Part shown: piece by piece, positions 49,101-59,138 of the stretch
Position numbering within the stretch: the stretch's first letter is position 1
Layout of the letters: every line of letters begins with the position of its first letter
From: Patagioenas fasciata
Taxonomy: Eukaryota; Chordata; Aves; Columbiformes; Columbidae
Length of the DNA stretch: 64,000 nucleotides
Assembly: GCF_037038585.1 (NCBI RefSeq)
Contig: NC_092523.1
Span: 811,001-875,000 of the forward strand
Direction: 5' to 3'
The notes under the pieces: model-generated
The model's database searches: none
The model's input: the letters and a program-made list of their open reading frames with translations, nothing else
Told to the model about the DNA's origin: nothing
Translations under genes and position numbers: made by a program

Positions 49101-52100
49101 CCCGGTGCCATGGAGGCGATGCGGAAGATCTCCTGGCTGGCTTCTGCGGGACAGGGGAAACACCGAGAGGCTGCCACCCGCCCCCGCTGTGACTGCTCCT
49201 CACTGTCCCCACCTGCCCTCGCTGTGACCGCTCCTCACTGTCCCCACCTGCCCCCGCTGTGACCGCTCCTCACTGTCCCCACGCAGCTCGGGACCCTGGG
49301 CAGCCCCTGCCAGCACCGTCCTTCGGTGCCCGACGATGGGCAGCTCAGGGTGGCTCCTCCAGCCCTGGCGACCGCAGCCCCCCGGAAACACTGACCCAAG
49401 GGGACGGGGACAGGGCTGCTGTGGGGACACCGGTGTCCCAGGGAGCCATTCGCCGCCCTGGGCAGCTCTGCTCTGGACACTCGATGGTGGCAGCAGTAGC
49501 AGGTGAGGAACCACTGTGTCGAGCTGTGCCCAGCCCCAGTGCGCAGTGGGGGGCTCTGGCAGCACTGGGGGGCTCAGCCTGCAAGACCCTGCTCGGGGCA
49601 CAGGGGCTCAGCAGAGCTGGCACAGGAGGGGACCAGACCCAGCACGGTGCTGGGGATGGAGGAGCCCAGGGCCAGGTGGCTGCGGGGGGGTCTCAGCACC
49701 CCCAGTGCCCTGAGAGGGCTGCGCTGCCTGCCCGGCGTGGGGGTCCCGCTCAGCATCGCCCCCCGGCCCCGTCTCACCTGGGATCTCGTGCAGGAACTCG
49801 TGGGAGGAGCGGGACAGGATCCGCACCCCGTCCAGCTCGGGCACCAGGAACGAGTCCTCGTCCAGGACAAAGCTGCGCTGCCGCTAAGGGCTGGGAGGGC
49901 GGCTGCGGCACGGCACAGACAGACAGACAGACAGACGGACCCCAGAGCCCCTGACCCCCTTCCTGCAGAGACCAGCCCCTGCCAGTGGCAGGAACCCCCA
50001 CCCCGGCAGCCCCACCTGTGCGGACCAGGGCTGGAGCCCGGCGGGGCCAGCGCTCCCCGGCACAGGGCTTCAGTGGCCACCGGCACCGGCTGCTGAGGGG
50101 GAGCAGGATCCCCCTCCGGGAAGGGACCGGGGGTGACAGGAGGGGCTGGGGGGTGAGAGGAGGGGGCTGAGGGGTGACAGGAGGGGGTTTGGTGCTGGGG
50201 ATGGGACAGGGACATCATGGCAGAGCTGCAGAGGAGAGGAACAGGTTCAGCCTCCTCTGACCACCCTGGGGGCCACGGGTGCTCCTGGAGCCCCCTCACC
50301 CGTGGGAGGGTCCGGGGGGGGCGGGGCACAGGTGGGTCCGGAGGGGACACAGGTGGGTCCGGGGGGGGAGCACAGGTGGGTCCGGGGTGGGGAGCACAGG
50401 TGGGTCTGGCTGTGGGGAACGAGCACCCAAAGGATACCGGATGCACTCCGCGGAGTTCCCCACCACCATGAGCTGCCGCTCCCAGGCCAGCACCACGGCG
50501 CGCTGCCGGCTGCGCGGACGCAGGCACCTGCGGGAGCCCCGGCTGAGCCCCGGCCGCTCGCAGCCCCCGCGCCCGGAAGCCAGCGGGTCCCGCTTGTCCC
50601 ACGGCGCAGCCACCGCCACGGCTCGGGGAACCGGAGGAGCTGGGGGGGGCACGGCCGGGGGCCACTCACCAAACCATCTGCCGCGGAGGGGATCGGATGC
50701 TGCAGTTGAACTCGCAGATCTTCTCCTGCAGAGAGACAGAGAGAGAGCTGGGGCAGGGGGACGTGGCGCGGGGACAAGCGGCACCGCATGGGCACCGGGG
50801 ACATGTGCCGGGGACAAGCGGCACAGCCGCGGCTGCAGCGCGAGCACTGGGGGTGCTGCACCCTGAGTGGGTCCCATGGGAGCAGCTGGCCCTGTCACAG
50901 CTCTGGGGGCAGGCGGGGACGCGGGTGACACAGCGAGGGGCGAGCACGGGGTGTGAGCACCACACCCAGCGTGAGACGCGTTCCTGCTGCACAGAGCGAG
51001 GAGCTGCTTGTGGAACCAGATGGTTTGGGCTGAGGGATCTCCCCAGCCCCCAGTGCCCCTGCCATGAGCAGGGACATCTTCACCAGCTCAGGTTGCTCAG
51101 AGCCCCGTCCAGCCTGGCCTGGGATGTCTCCAGGGATGGTTCATCCACCACCTCTCCAGGTTCCTGCCCAGGCTCTCACCACCCTCAAGCTCAACTGAGA
51201 CCCAGCAAGTGAACGAAGGTGAAAGGAAAACCACAGAATCACCAAATCCCGGGTTCAGGGACGCAGGGATCGCCTGGTCCAACCTTTCATGGCACAAGCC
51301 CGGTCTAGACAAGCCGGCCCAGCCCTGCCCAGCTGGATCCTAAAGGTGCCCAGTGCCGGGAGCCCAGCCCTGCCCTGGGGAGATTCCACGACCGGCTGTT
51401 CCCATCGGGAACAATTTCCTTGTCTCCCATTGAATCTCCCCAGGAGCCACCGGTACCCACGGCCCCTCAGCTCCTCCACGGGGCTCCACACAAGGGGCGT
51501 CTCACCTGCGTCGGAGCCGCTGCTGGCTCCAGGACGCAGGACGCGCTTTGCTGAGCCGCCTGCTCCCGGGGCCGGGGGAGGCGCCAGCCCCTCGCCATCC
51601 CCGCAGCGCTGAACCCGCCGCCCAGGCGGCCGCGCAGCGCGGTGACACGGCTGAGCCGGCCCGGGAAACGGCGCCGGGGCCAGCGCGCTTGGGCACGGAC
51701 ATAACAGCTGCGACCAGCGGGGAAATGCAATTAGCGGTGGGACGTTAATCTGGAGGGAGTTCGGACTGAAAGGGAGGCACCAAACCAGCAAAATGGTGGG
51801 TCCAGAAATACGAGTGGGGAGCCCGGTATAAAGTCAGGCGAGGACAGAAGAGGGGGATCTCCCGAGGGTAGGACCTGCGGGCCTGGGTCCATGGGGCCCC
51901 CGAGGAACCCGCACGGACAGCCCACCCGCCGGGTGACACCAGGGGACACTGACCTTCAGCGTGGCCAGCCCCATCCAGAGGTAGCCGGTGTCGGTGAACA
52001 GGGCCAGGCAGCGGTGGTTGAAGGACACGGCCAGCTGCAGGTAGGCGCCGGCGGAGGGGCTCAGCCCGGGGGGGGTCTGCGATGGGGACGGGGACTGGGT

Positions 52101-55100
52101 TACACCTGGGGACGTGCTCTGGGGACAGGGTACGTGACACACACCAGCATCGAAGGGCCTGAGGACGGGGCTGTCACATCCCGCCCTCCACCCGGTTCAC
52201 CCTCAGCCCTTTGTCCCCAGCCAGGACGGGGACAGATGGACCTGGTGTACACCCCGCCCACGGGACAGTGGGGACAGGACCTGCCGGTGAGTGCTGGGGG
52301 ACACTCATGGGACACTGGGGCAGGGGAGGGACCTGCCAGTGAGTGTTCAGGGCTGGAAAGCACTTTATGGGACATTAATGACAAGAGGGGGACCTGCCAG
52401 CGGGTGTTTGGGGCTGGAGAGCGCCCATGGGACACTGGGGACAGAAGGACCTGCCAGCAGGTGACGGGGGCTGCACAGCACCCCATGGGACATTTGGGAC
52501 ACAAGGACCTCACAGTAGGTGCTGGAGAGCACCCTAGGGGACAGTGGGGACAGGGGAGGGGGCCACCCCGCGGGTCACTCACCACCACGGAGCAGGAGGT
52601 GTTGTCCAGCAGGTAGAGGTCCTGCCCCACCGCCAGCAGCACGATGGTCACCCTGTCCTGGGACAGCACGGCCCAGCAGGACGGCGGCTTCTGCAGACCT
52701 GACGGGCACCAGCGTCACCCCCTGCGCCGGCCGGCGGCGGGGACGGCAGGGGGGACACGCACCGGGGACCTCGGGCATCCTGCGCAGCTTCAGGTCGTCG
52801 ATGTTGGTGGCCAGGGAGAAGCGGTGGGCGCCGGTGAGGATGGCCACGCCGGTGCCGTACTCGGTGTGGAAAACCTTCGCCTCCAGCACGTGGTTCTGCA
52901 GCACCTCCTGCGCCGTGGGGGACAGCGGGGCTGGGGGCTCAGCACCGCACTGCTGCCACCGCTCGGGGACAAAGCCCCGGGGGAAGGCGAGCCAGCCCTG
53001 CGCTGGGGTGCTGGTGGGGACACAGCACAATGGACTCGATCCTGTGGTGACAGGGGCTCGTCCTGGCCCCAGGGGCCATGGGGACAGCTGCCAGCTCATA
53101 GTCAGAGAATCACGTTGCTTGGAAAAGCCCCTCAAGCTCATGGAGTCCACCCATTCCCCATCCTGTCCCTGCCCCGTGTCCTGAGAACCTCCTGTCCGTC
53201 TGTCCAGCCCTCCAGGGATGGTGACTCCAGCACTGCCCTGGGCAGCCTGTTCCAATGCCCCACAGCCCTTTGGGGAAGGAATTGTTCCCAAATCCAACCT
53301 CAACCTCCCCTGGGCAACTTGAGGCCGTTTCCTCTGCTCCTGGCGCTTGTTCCTGGGGAGCAGAGCCCGACCCCCCTGGCTCCAAGCTCCTTTCAGGCAG
53401 TTCAGAGATCAGAAGGTCTCCCCTCAGCTCCTGTTCTCCAGCTGAACCCCCCAGGTCCCTCAGCTGCTCCATCACACTTGTGCTCCAGCCCCTCACCAGC
53501 TCCGTTCCCTTCTCTCCACTCGCTCCAGCACCTCAAGGGTTTCTTGGCCTGAGGGGCCCAGAGCTGCCCCAAGATTCGGGGTTTGACTCATTCACCCCCA
53601 AGGGCCACAGCCCCGTGGGGGGAGCGCTTGGGGAGGCCCCACAGCGCTCGGTTCCCCATCCCAAGCCCATCCCGCGCACCCCGGCCCTGCCCCACTCACG
53701 TTGCCCATGCTGAAGTGGCGCTTGAACTCGCAGAAGAGGTTGTAGATGAGGACGGTGCCGTCCTCCTGGATGCACAGCAGGTCCTCGCTGGCGGTCCAGC
53801 CCAGCTGCACCAGCTGCCCGCTCTTCCACTGCGGAGGGACACGCCTGAGCGCGCTGGGGGCCGCTCGATGCCCGCCCAGCCCACAGATGTCCCTCCAGGG
53901 CTGACATGAAGCCCACGGCCACAGGTGGGTGTCCGGAGGTCCGACAGCCCTGGCTGCCCCAGCTCTGCCGCTCACAGCAGCTGCCCCTGTCCCCGATGTC
54001 CCCACTGCCCTGTGCCCGCCCAGCGGGGAAGGGACAATGCTCCTGGGCCACCAACACTGTGTGATCGTCCCCAGCCCGCTCCCTCTCCCCGGGGCTGGGC
54101 AGCGCCTTCCTCCCTGCAGCTCCCCCCTCTCCGAGCTGCTGCCAGGGCTGCGGGAGCCGCACGGAGCCATCCCCGCGGAGCTCAGGGTGCCGCGGGCACA
54201 CGGCAGCGCCCGCTCCCCCGCGGAGAGCAGAGGGACGGCGAGCGGCACGGGCAGAGGCGGCCGCGGTCACACAGCCCGGCGATTCACCCTGGGTGCCACA
54301 GCCTGCAGCCACCGGCGACCCCGGCCCCTGCCCACGGGGTTATGGGCGCAAGGGGGCAGCCGGGGCCGCGCCGAGCTCCCCGCACCCCGCAAACCCCCGC
54401 ACACGGCGGCGCGGCAGGGCCGCTCACCGGGATGGCGGCCAGGAGCAGCCCCGAGGCCGAGTAGATCTCCAGCAGCGGGCGGGCGCCGGGGGACTTGTCC
54501 CTGCGGGGGCTGTTCTTCAGCAGGGCTGGGGACGGGAAGGGAGCGCCTGAGCCGCCGTCACCGCCGGGGCTCCAGGACGGCCCCTGGCCGGGGGTCCCGC
54601 CCCAGTGTGGGGTCCCGGGGACCAGCCCCACCTATGGGCCCCCCGTACGGGGCGGCCGCCACCAGGCAGTCCCGCAGGTCCTCCCGCAGCCCCCACTCCA
54701 TGGCGTACAGCTCCACCTTCCTGCGGGGACAGACAGACGGACCGGGGGGCTACAGACAGTGTGCACCCCCCGGCCAGCCCCAGGACCCATGGTCGCCCCG
54801 GGACCGCCTGTTTAGCCCCGGGGGACCCACACCCAGCCCCAGGACCCCCCAGCAGCCCCCATCCAGTCCCCAGACCGCCTGTCGTGCCCCAAGACCCCCG
54901 TCCAGCCCCCAGGACGCCCCGTCCTGCCCCGGGACCCCCTGCCCAGCCCCACGACCCATGGCTGCCTCTGCACCCCCTCGCCCGGCCCCAGGACCCCCGT
55001 CCGGCCCCGGGACCCCCCAGGCGCCCGGTCCTGCCCCAGGATCCCCGTGCAGCCCCAGGGTCCATGAGCAGCCCCCGGCTCCCAGCCGCCCAGCCGCGGG

Positions 55101-55161
55101 CCCCTCACCGGTAGAAGGCCTCCTCGCCCAGCGGGTTCCAGTTGGCCGTGTAACAGTCCAT
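43142..55161 (-). CDS. VPS16: VPS16, core subunit of CORVET and HOPS
   Basis: Core subunit of the endosomal/lysosomal tethering complexes CORVET and HOPS; it recruits the SM protein VPS33A. Exons in coding order: 55109-55161, 54632-54720, 54428-54525, 53700-53828, 52763-52907, 52583-52698, 51954-52076, 50670-50725, 50438-50527, 49778-49872, 49067-49143, 48770-48901, 48571-48698, 47901-47936, 47648-47756, 47446-47580, 47255-47363, 47015-47112, 46617-46721, 45303-45380, 45055-45224, 43851-43947, 43659-43762, 43142-43286. Total 2517 nt, 838 aa (human 839). It starts [20 protein letters not shown]. The N-terminal half is the beta-propeller ([33 protein letters not shown]). The C-terminal half is the alpha-solenoid that binds VPS33A ([31 protein letters not shown]), ending RARAQLLKK. 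Several donors are weak (GTCGGT, GTATCC twice, GTCTGG, GTCCGT), yet every phase fits. Confidence 0.97.
43310..43442 (+). repeat. G-run array in last VPS16 intron
   Basis: Repeated GGGACAGGAGGGG and GGGGGGCGGGAGGGG units on plus (template strand for VPS16): many runs of four to seven G, strongly G-quadruplex-prone. Confidence 0.92.
43975..44995 (-). mobile_element. CR1 LINE, longest copy, split by a nested CR1
   Basis: Minus-strand CR1 in two parts, about 43975-44630 and 44838-44995. The first part ends at CCTTTTCCACCAGGCACTTC; the second resumes at CATGGGGTTGTTGTGACCCC and runs to CTCCAGCAGATCAACACCCC. These are successive stretches of the same CR1 model. Sense to VPS16. Confidence 0.85.
44630..44838 (+). 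mobile_element. CR1 LINE 3' fragment nested inside another CR1
   Basis: TTAGATTGGATATCAGGAAA to CAACCAAAACCATTCTGTGG, opposite in orientation to the copy it interrupts, and from a different CR1 subfamily. Confidence 0.85.
45489..46267. mobile_element. Possible solo LTR fossil in VPS16 intron
   Basis: About 780 bp of lower-GC, non-CR1 sequence starting TGTGTGTTATGCC and ending GTCACTGCACA (TG...CA). Near the right end CAGTAAATACGCG and GGGTGATGGTTGTCACTCCA resemble the 3' part of avian ERV LTRs. No gene remains. Family uncertain. Confidence 0.35.
46308..46449 (+). repeat. 13-bp minisatellite GGGACGCGGGGAC
   Basis: About 11 near-perfect copies directly after the lower-GC insert; CpG- and G-rich on plus. 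Confidence 0.95.
46738..46987 (+). repeat. 20-bp G-run minisatellite in VPS16 intron
   Basis: About 13 copies of GGGGGTCAGGGAGCTGGGGG; the G-run varies from five to ten. It fills most of the intron 46722-47014. Confidence 0.96.
47965..48500 (-). mobile_element. CR1 LINE fragment filling most of a VPS16 intron
   Basis: From CATTTTGGTTGGGAAAGCCC to GGATTGGGGGTTTGGCCTC and a degraded extension. Its 3' tail lies about 30 nt upstream of the acceptor of the 36-nt exon 47901-47936. Sense to VPS16. Confidence 0.9.
48945..49028 (+). repeat. 32-bp tandem duplication in VPS16 intron
   Basis: CAGCAGGGACGGCCGGGATC followed by GTCCCCCCGCCC occurs two and a half times. Confidence 0.88.
49195..49780 (-). 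other. VPS16 intron with short tandem repeat
   Basis: 49195-49280 holds about 2.5 copies of a 34-bp unit (CTGTGACCGCTCCTCACTGT). The rest of the 49144-49777 intron shows nothing recognised. Confidence 0.6.
50295..50410 (+). repeat. GGTGGGTCCGG tandem repeat
   Basis: Four to five copies of CACAGGTGGGTCCGGGG-type units, ending about 30 bp from a VPS16 exon. Confidence 0.8.
51010..51200 (-). mobile_element. CR1 LINE 3' fragment
   Basis: GACATCTTCACCAGCTCAGG, GGGATGTCTCCAGGGATGGT. Sense to VPS16; same subfamily as 34965-35345. Confidence 0.9.
51225..51480 (-). mobile_element. CR1-like LINE fragment, second subfamily
   Basis: CCACAGAATCACCAAATCCC, GGGAACAATTTCCTTGTCTC and GAATCTCCCCAGGAGCCACC fit a diverged CR1 tail. 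Sense to VPS16, next to the preceding copy. Confidence 0.65.
52290..52560 (+). repeat. Degenerate ~60-bp tandem repeat in VPS16 intron
   Basis: About five copies carrying GGACCTGCCAGTGAGTGTT, GGGCTGGA and CATGGGACACTGGGGAC. Confidence 0.8.
53100..53590 (-). mobile_element. CR1 LINE 3' fragment
   Basis: GCTTGGAAAAGCCCCTCAAG to GGGCCCAGAGCTGCCCCAAG; nearly colinear with the copies at 43975 and 47965. Sense to VPS16. Confidence 0.92.
53829..54427 (-). other. VPS16 intron without recognised elements
   Basis: About 600 bp of GC-rich intron; no repeat family, RNA or extra exon recognised. Confidence 0.4.
54765..55075 (+). repeat. C-rich degenerate repeat in first VPS16 intron
   Basis: About 15 loose copies of CAGCCCCAGGACCCCCGTC-like units, C-rich on plus and G-rich in the transcript. 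Confidence 0.75.
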
Positions 55162-55400
55162 GGTGCCGGTGCCGGGCGGACCGGGCGCTGCCGGCAGCAC
55201 CGCCGCTGCCCAGCCCCTGCCCGCGCTTCCGCCCGGCCCGGCCCGCCCCGCCCCGCCGCGACACCGCCCCGGCCGCCGCCATCTTCAGTGAGGGCACGGA
55301 GAGAAGGAAAAAGGGAACCGCCGCCATCTTCAGTGAGGGCAGGGCTGCTCGGCGTCGTCGCCATCTTCAGTGATGGCACAGCCGCCCGTCGGCTTCTAGG
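55162..55400 (-). promoter_or_regulatory. VPS16: VPS16 promoter with triple YY1-type repeat
   Basis: CpG-rich region upstream of the VPS16 ATG. A 22-bp element containing GCCGCCATCTTCAGTGAGGG starts at 55275 and 55320, and a variant (GTCGCCATCTTCAGTGATGG) at 55357. Each holds the CGCCATCTT core bound by YY1. The spacings are 45 and 37 bp, all in the same direction. In the VPS16 direction the motif reads AAGATGGCGGC, as at YY1-positioned TATA-less start sites. Confidence 0.65.
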
Positions 55401-55757
55401 CCCCGTGGTGCCTTGTACCCGGTTGTCCCCTACCGTCACCCCTGGGGGAGCCCTCAGCACCCCGAGTGTCCCTGGACCCCCGTGTCCCCTGCACGGGGAT
55501 CCTCCTGCCCCGGGCACCCCGGATGCTACTGTCCCCCAAAGTGTCCCCTGTGCCCCAGGGTGTCCCCAGGGATGCCTCTGGGACAGCTGCAGCCTGCGGG
55601 GGGGGACAGGGCTGCAGGCCAGGCGGTGGCACAGGCACACACGCGTGCACGGCCCCGTGCACACAGCGCTGCCACTCGCGCACACCCAGCACCGCGCGGG
55701 CTCGCACGCGCACACACGCACCCCGCGCACCCCACACGGCTTTCCTGCAGGTCTCCA

Positions 55758-55763
55758 TTTATT
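55758..55763 (-). terminator. NAT8-like gene 1 poly(A) signal AATAAA
   Basis: TTTATT on plus, about 195 nt past the stop of the first NAT8-like gene. It lies about 370 bp from the VPS16 promoter repeats. Confidence 0.8.
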
Positions 55764-55955
55764 TCTCAGTGCTAAAAAGCTAGAAAAGGCGCCGGCAGAG
55801 GCCTCGGCAGCCTGGCAGGGCAGCCCTGTCCCGGGTGCCGGGGTCGGGGACGCTGGGGCGGCGTGCGGTGCGCCGGGGTCGGAGAGCGGTGGCCGTGTCT
55901 GGCGTGCCGGGGTCGGGGACGCCATGGCGGTGCCGGGGTCGCGGTGCCGCGGTCC

Positions 55956-56642
55956 CTAGCGCGGCGGGTCCGCGGTGCCGCCGGGCAGGTCGCAGCGGTA
56001 GCGGAAGATCTGGATGCAGAGCAGGTCGCCGAGCGGCGAGAGGCCGGTGATCCCCACCTTCCTGAAGCCGTGGCTCTCGTAGAGCCGCTGCGCCACCACC
56101 TGCACCATGGACGTGGACAGCACCACGGCGCCGTAGCCCCGCGCCCGGGCGAAGCGCAGCACCTCCCCGCACAGCGCCCTGGACACGCCGCGGCCGCGGA
56201 AGTCCTTGCTGACTGACATCCGCAGCAGCTCCAGGGCCACCCCTCGGTCGGCCGGGTTCTGCGGCGGCGCCACGGCCACCATGCCCACCACGGCCCCGCC
56301 GGCCTCCGCCACCCAGAAGCAGGAGTCGGGCGCCCGCATGTAGCTGCTCTCGATGTCGCAGAGGTCGGTGTTCAGCGCGTTCTGCACGTAGGTGAGGCAG
56401 ACGGAGTGCACCATGGGCCAGGCAACCGCCATCGCCAGCGCCACGGCCGCCAGCCCCAGCAGCCAGGAGCCGGCGGCCGCCCGCACCGCGGCGAACAGCA
56501 CCAGCAGCACCAGCTGCGCCCGCGCCGTGCGCAGCAGGAAGCGGTAGGTGGCCGGCACGTGCTCCAGGAGCCCGCGGGCGAAGAGGCTGCGCACGGCCTC
56601 GTAGTCCTGGTCACGGTACTGTCGGATGCGGAAGGACGCCAT
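55956..56642 (-). CDS. NAT8-family membrane N-acetyltransferase (gene 1)
   Basis: 228-residue GNAT acetyltransferase of the NAT8/CML family, whose mammalian members acetylate cysteine conjugates or lysines at the ER. It begins MASFRIRQYRDQDYEAVRSL. A long hydrophobic hairpin follows (about residues 40-80, QLVLLVLFAAVRAAAGSW onward), then the GNAT core: FWVAEAGGAVVGMVAV, the acetyl-CoA loop DFRGRGVSRAL and ALCGEVLRFARARGYGAVVL. The whole CDS is one exon, as in NAT8. The reading frame stays open upstream to another ATG at 56777, but an acceptor (GTGCCGCAG, exon from 56655) lies 13 nt before the chosen ATG, and that start matches the family. A probable non-coding first exon ends at 57158. It could be orthologous to NAT8 or to a bird-specific copy. 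Confidence 0.92.
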   Translation of the reverse strand: MASFRIRQYRDQDYEAVRSLFARGLLEHVPATYRFLLRTARAQLVLLVLFAAVRAAAGSWLLGLAAVALAMAVAWPMVHSVCLTYVQNALNTDLCDIESSYMRAPDSCFWVAEAGGAVVGMVAVAPPQNPADRGVALELLRMSVSKDFRGRGVSRALCGEVLRFARARGYGAVVLSTSMVQVVAQRLYESHGFRKVGITGLSPLGDLLCIQIFRYRCDLPGGTADPPR

Positions 56643-56669
56643 GGGCGGCTGGCACCTGCGGCACGGGGG

Positions 56670-57150
56670 CGTCAGCACAGGGACCCCCCCGGCACCCCCA
56701 GGCCCCGGGCGCAGGAATCGCTGCCCCGGCACCGTGCGGGCGCCCTCGGCTCCCGGTGGCTGGGCACCCGCCCGCACCCCGCTGCCAAAACTACCCTCTT
56801 CTCACCCCAAATCACCAGCCGGGCCTGGGGTGAGCGCCTGCATCCCCAGCCCCCCACGGGGTTCCTGCCCCAACTCCCCTCATTCCCCATGGGGACCCCA
56901 TGGAAATCCCAGCATCACCCGTGTCACCCCAGTTCCCCTGCTGGGAACAGCACCGTGGGGTGTCCGTGCAGGTGGGGGTGGCACAGGCTGGGGACCCTGT
57001 CCCCCCGCGCTGGGACCTGGGAGATTCACCCCCAGCCCCCAGGAGCGGGTTCAGAGGACGCCCCGGAGCGGGAGCAGGGTCTGGGGGGCGCAGAGGGAAG
57101 CCCAGGAGGGTCTGGGGGTGCCTGTACCCCCGTTCCCCGAGCAGCCCCGG
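56670..57150 (-). other. Inferred first intron of NAT8-like gene 1
   Basis: GC-rich DNA between the coding exon and the proposed first exon. No separate gene or repeat family was recognised. Confidence 0.4.
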
Positions 57151-57157
57151 CACTCAC

Positions 57158-57235
57158 CGCGGCTCCGGGCAGGCGGCAGGACTGAGTAGCCGCCTGTGTC
57201 CCGTCCTTTGCCCCGCGGTGCCGTGATGGGAGCGG
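57158..57235 (-). other. Probable non-coding first exon of NAT8-like gene 1
   Basis: A consensus GTGAGT donor on minus (ACTCAC at 57152-57157) ends a GC-rich segment containing CTGCCGCCTGCCCGGAGCC. It would splice to the acceptor just upstream of the coding exon at 56655. The left and right limits of transcription are inferred. Confidence 0.5.
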
Positions 57236-57789
57236 GGCAAAGGGACACGGGTTGGGGGGACGGGGCGGCTCGGGGTTGTGCCCCTGCAGGGGGGGGCTCA
57301 GGGGCTCAGTCACCCCGGCGCGGGGACCCGGGGGGACATCTCCCCTTGCCCTGGGGAGGGGGCCCCGAGCGGCCGAAAAGCCCGGGGGGGTGAAGGGGAG
57401 CGTGGCCTCAGCCCCCGCGCCCACATCCCCCACTTGGCCGCGTTCCCGTGCCCCCCCCACCTGCTGCTCCCGCTCCGCCGCTGCTCCAACCGGGAGCGCG
57501 GCTGCGCCGCTCGTCCGGCTGAAAACGGGGGGTCCCTTGCCAAACCCTGGGGGTCCGATAGCCCCCCGGCTCGGCGCGGGGGCCCTTCGCTTCCCGCAGC
57601 CGCGGCGCTGCGTGTGCCGGCAGAGAGGGGCCGGTCGGGTCCAGCCCAGCGCCCCGCGGCCCTTCGCGGGGGGGCTCGCCCAGCTTTCTTTCGGAGGGGG
57701 TGACAGCACCGGGGTCGCACCCCCGGCTCGGCCCTTACCCCGGCTGGCGGCGGCTCCGAGGAAGCGGCGAGCGCAGGCGCTGCTGGGGA

Positions 57790-58178
57790 AGTGCTGCCGC
57801 CTCCGCCGGGACGCTGCCATCGCCCCGGCCGCTGCCCCTGTCCCTGCTGCCATCGCCCCGGCCGCTGTCACCGCCCCGGCTGCTGCCATCGCCCCGGCTG
57901 CTGCCACCGTCCCGGCCGCTGTCACCGCCCCGGCTGCTGCCATCGCCCCGGCTGCTGCCACCGTCCCGGCCGCTTCCACTGCCCCGGCCGTTTCCACGGC
58001 CCCAGCTGCTGCCACTGTCCCTGCTGCTGCCACTGCCCCAGCTGCTGCCACTGCCCCAGCTGCTGCCACTGTCCCTGCTGCTGCCACTGCCCCGGCCGTT
58101 TCCACTGCCCCAGCTGCTGCCACTGCCCCGGCCGTTTCCACTGCCCCAGCTGCTGCCACTGCCCCGGCCGCTGCGCCG
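57790..58178 (+). repeat. Minisatellite between the two NAT8-like genes
   Basis: About 20 copies of an 18-bp unit such as GCTGCTGCCACTGCCCCG, with GCCGCTTCCACTGCCCCG variants, in 36-bp pairs. Because the unit is a multiple of three, long open frames (Pro/Ala-rich on plus, Gly/Ser-rich on minus) run through it. I do not regard these as genes. Confidence 0.9.
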
Positions 58179-58179
58179 C

Positions 58180-58741
58180 GGGGTCACTTCAGCCTTGGGG
58201 GGCGGATGAGGGGGGACCCGCGCGGGAACGGGGACACAGGCAGGGGTGGGGATGGGCTCCCCCGGAACCCCCATCACTGCCAAATCGGGGAGGTGCTTTG
58301 GCGCTGGACCTCACAACGGTGGGAACCTCTATAGGGAGGGCTCCCTCCATCCCGCACTCTCCTTCTGGGGGGGCTCAGCCCCACCGGGGACTTTGCCCGG
58401 TCCAACCGGAGTCCGCACCAAGCAGCTCATCCAATGGCCAACTCACCTTTTGTCCCCTGAGCGAAGGTCCAAGTGTGGTGAGGCACGACAAGCCCTTGGG
58501 GACAGCCAGCACCTGGGAGGGGGTGTCATCACCCTGGGGGCCACTGTCCCCTGCCCAGGGACCCCCCAGCACGCTGGGTTGTCCCCGGGGGCTCAGGGGG
58601 ACACCCTGTGGGTCCAGCTGGGTGCCGTCCCCCCAGCCCCATCCTGGGTTATTCCCGTGGGGCTGTGGCACCAGGGACTCATCATCGTGCTGGGGTGACC
58701 CCCCAGGGAAGAATGACCCAGCCCAGTGCTGTGGATGAGCC
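58180..58741. other. Intergenic DNA between the NAT8-like genes
   Basis: GC-rich, with no CR1, exon or RNA recognised before the gene 2 poly(A) signal. Confidence 0.4.
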
Positions 58742-58747
58742 TTTATT
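58742..58747 (-). terminator. NAT8-like gene 2 poly(A) signal AATAAA
   Basis: TTTATT on plus, about 390 nt past the stop of the second NAT8-like gene. Confidence 0.8.
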
Positions 58748-59138
58748 CCTCCCCCCGCACAGGGGCAGCGCCCGACCTGCAGGCACCGCTGAGTGACCGG
58801 GGGGACAGAGCTGGGGTGTCAGGAGCAGGCAGGACACAGCCCCCCCAGGCAGGGTTTGGTGGGGAGTACCACGGCACCTCTGCCTGCTGCCGGGGGGGGG
58901 GCAGCCCCCCAGCCGCCCCTTGCACCCCACAGCCCCCAAACTGCGCCGGGCACGAGGGTCCCTACCCCCCGTGCCACCGCAGTCCCTGAGAAGCATCGAC
59001 CCACGGCCAGTGCCCTGTGGCTGCACCGTGTCCGCCGGGCAGGGTCACCAGCAGCGCCCCACGGCACAGCCAGCGCGGGGCTCTGGTCAGGGCTCCCCCG
59101 TGCCCCTCGGGGTGCCGGTGCCGCCGTGCCACCCCGGC

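Noticed and set aside
56643-56777. Upstream in-frame ATG extending NAT8-like gene 1 by 45 codons
   Set aside because: A splice acceptor lies just before the shorter start, which matches the family N-terminus; the extension is not NAT8-like.
57252-58334. 360-codon Pro/Ala-rich open frame
   Set aside because: Created by an 18-bp repeat; no splice context, no family match, GC-rich intergenic DNA.
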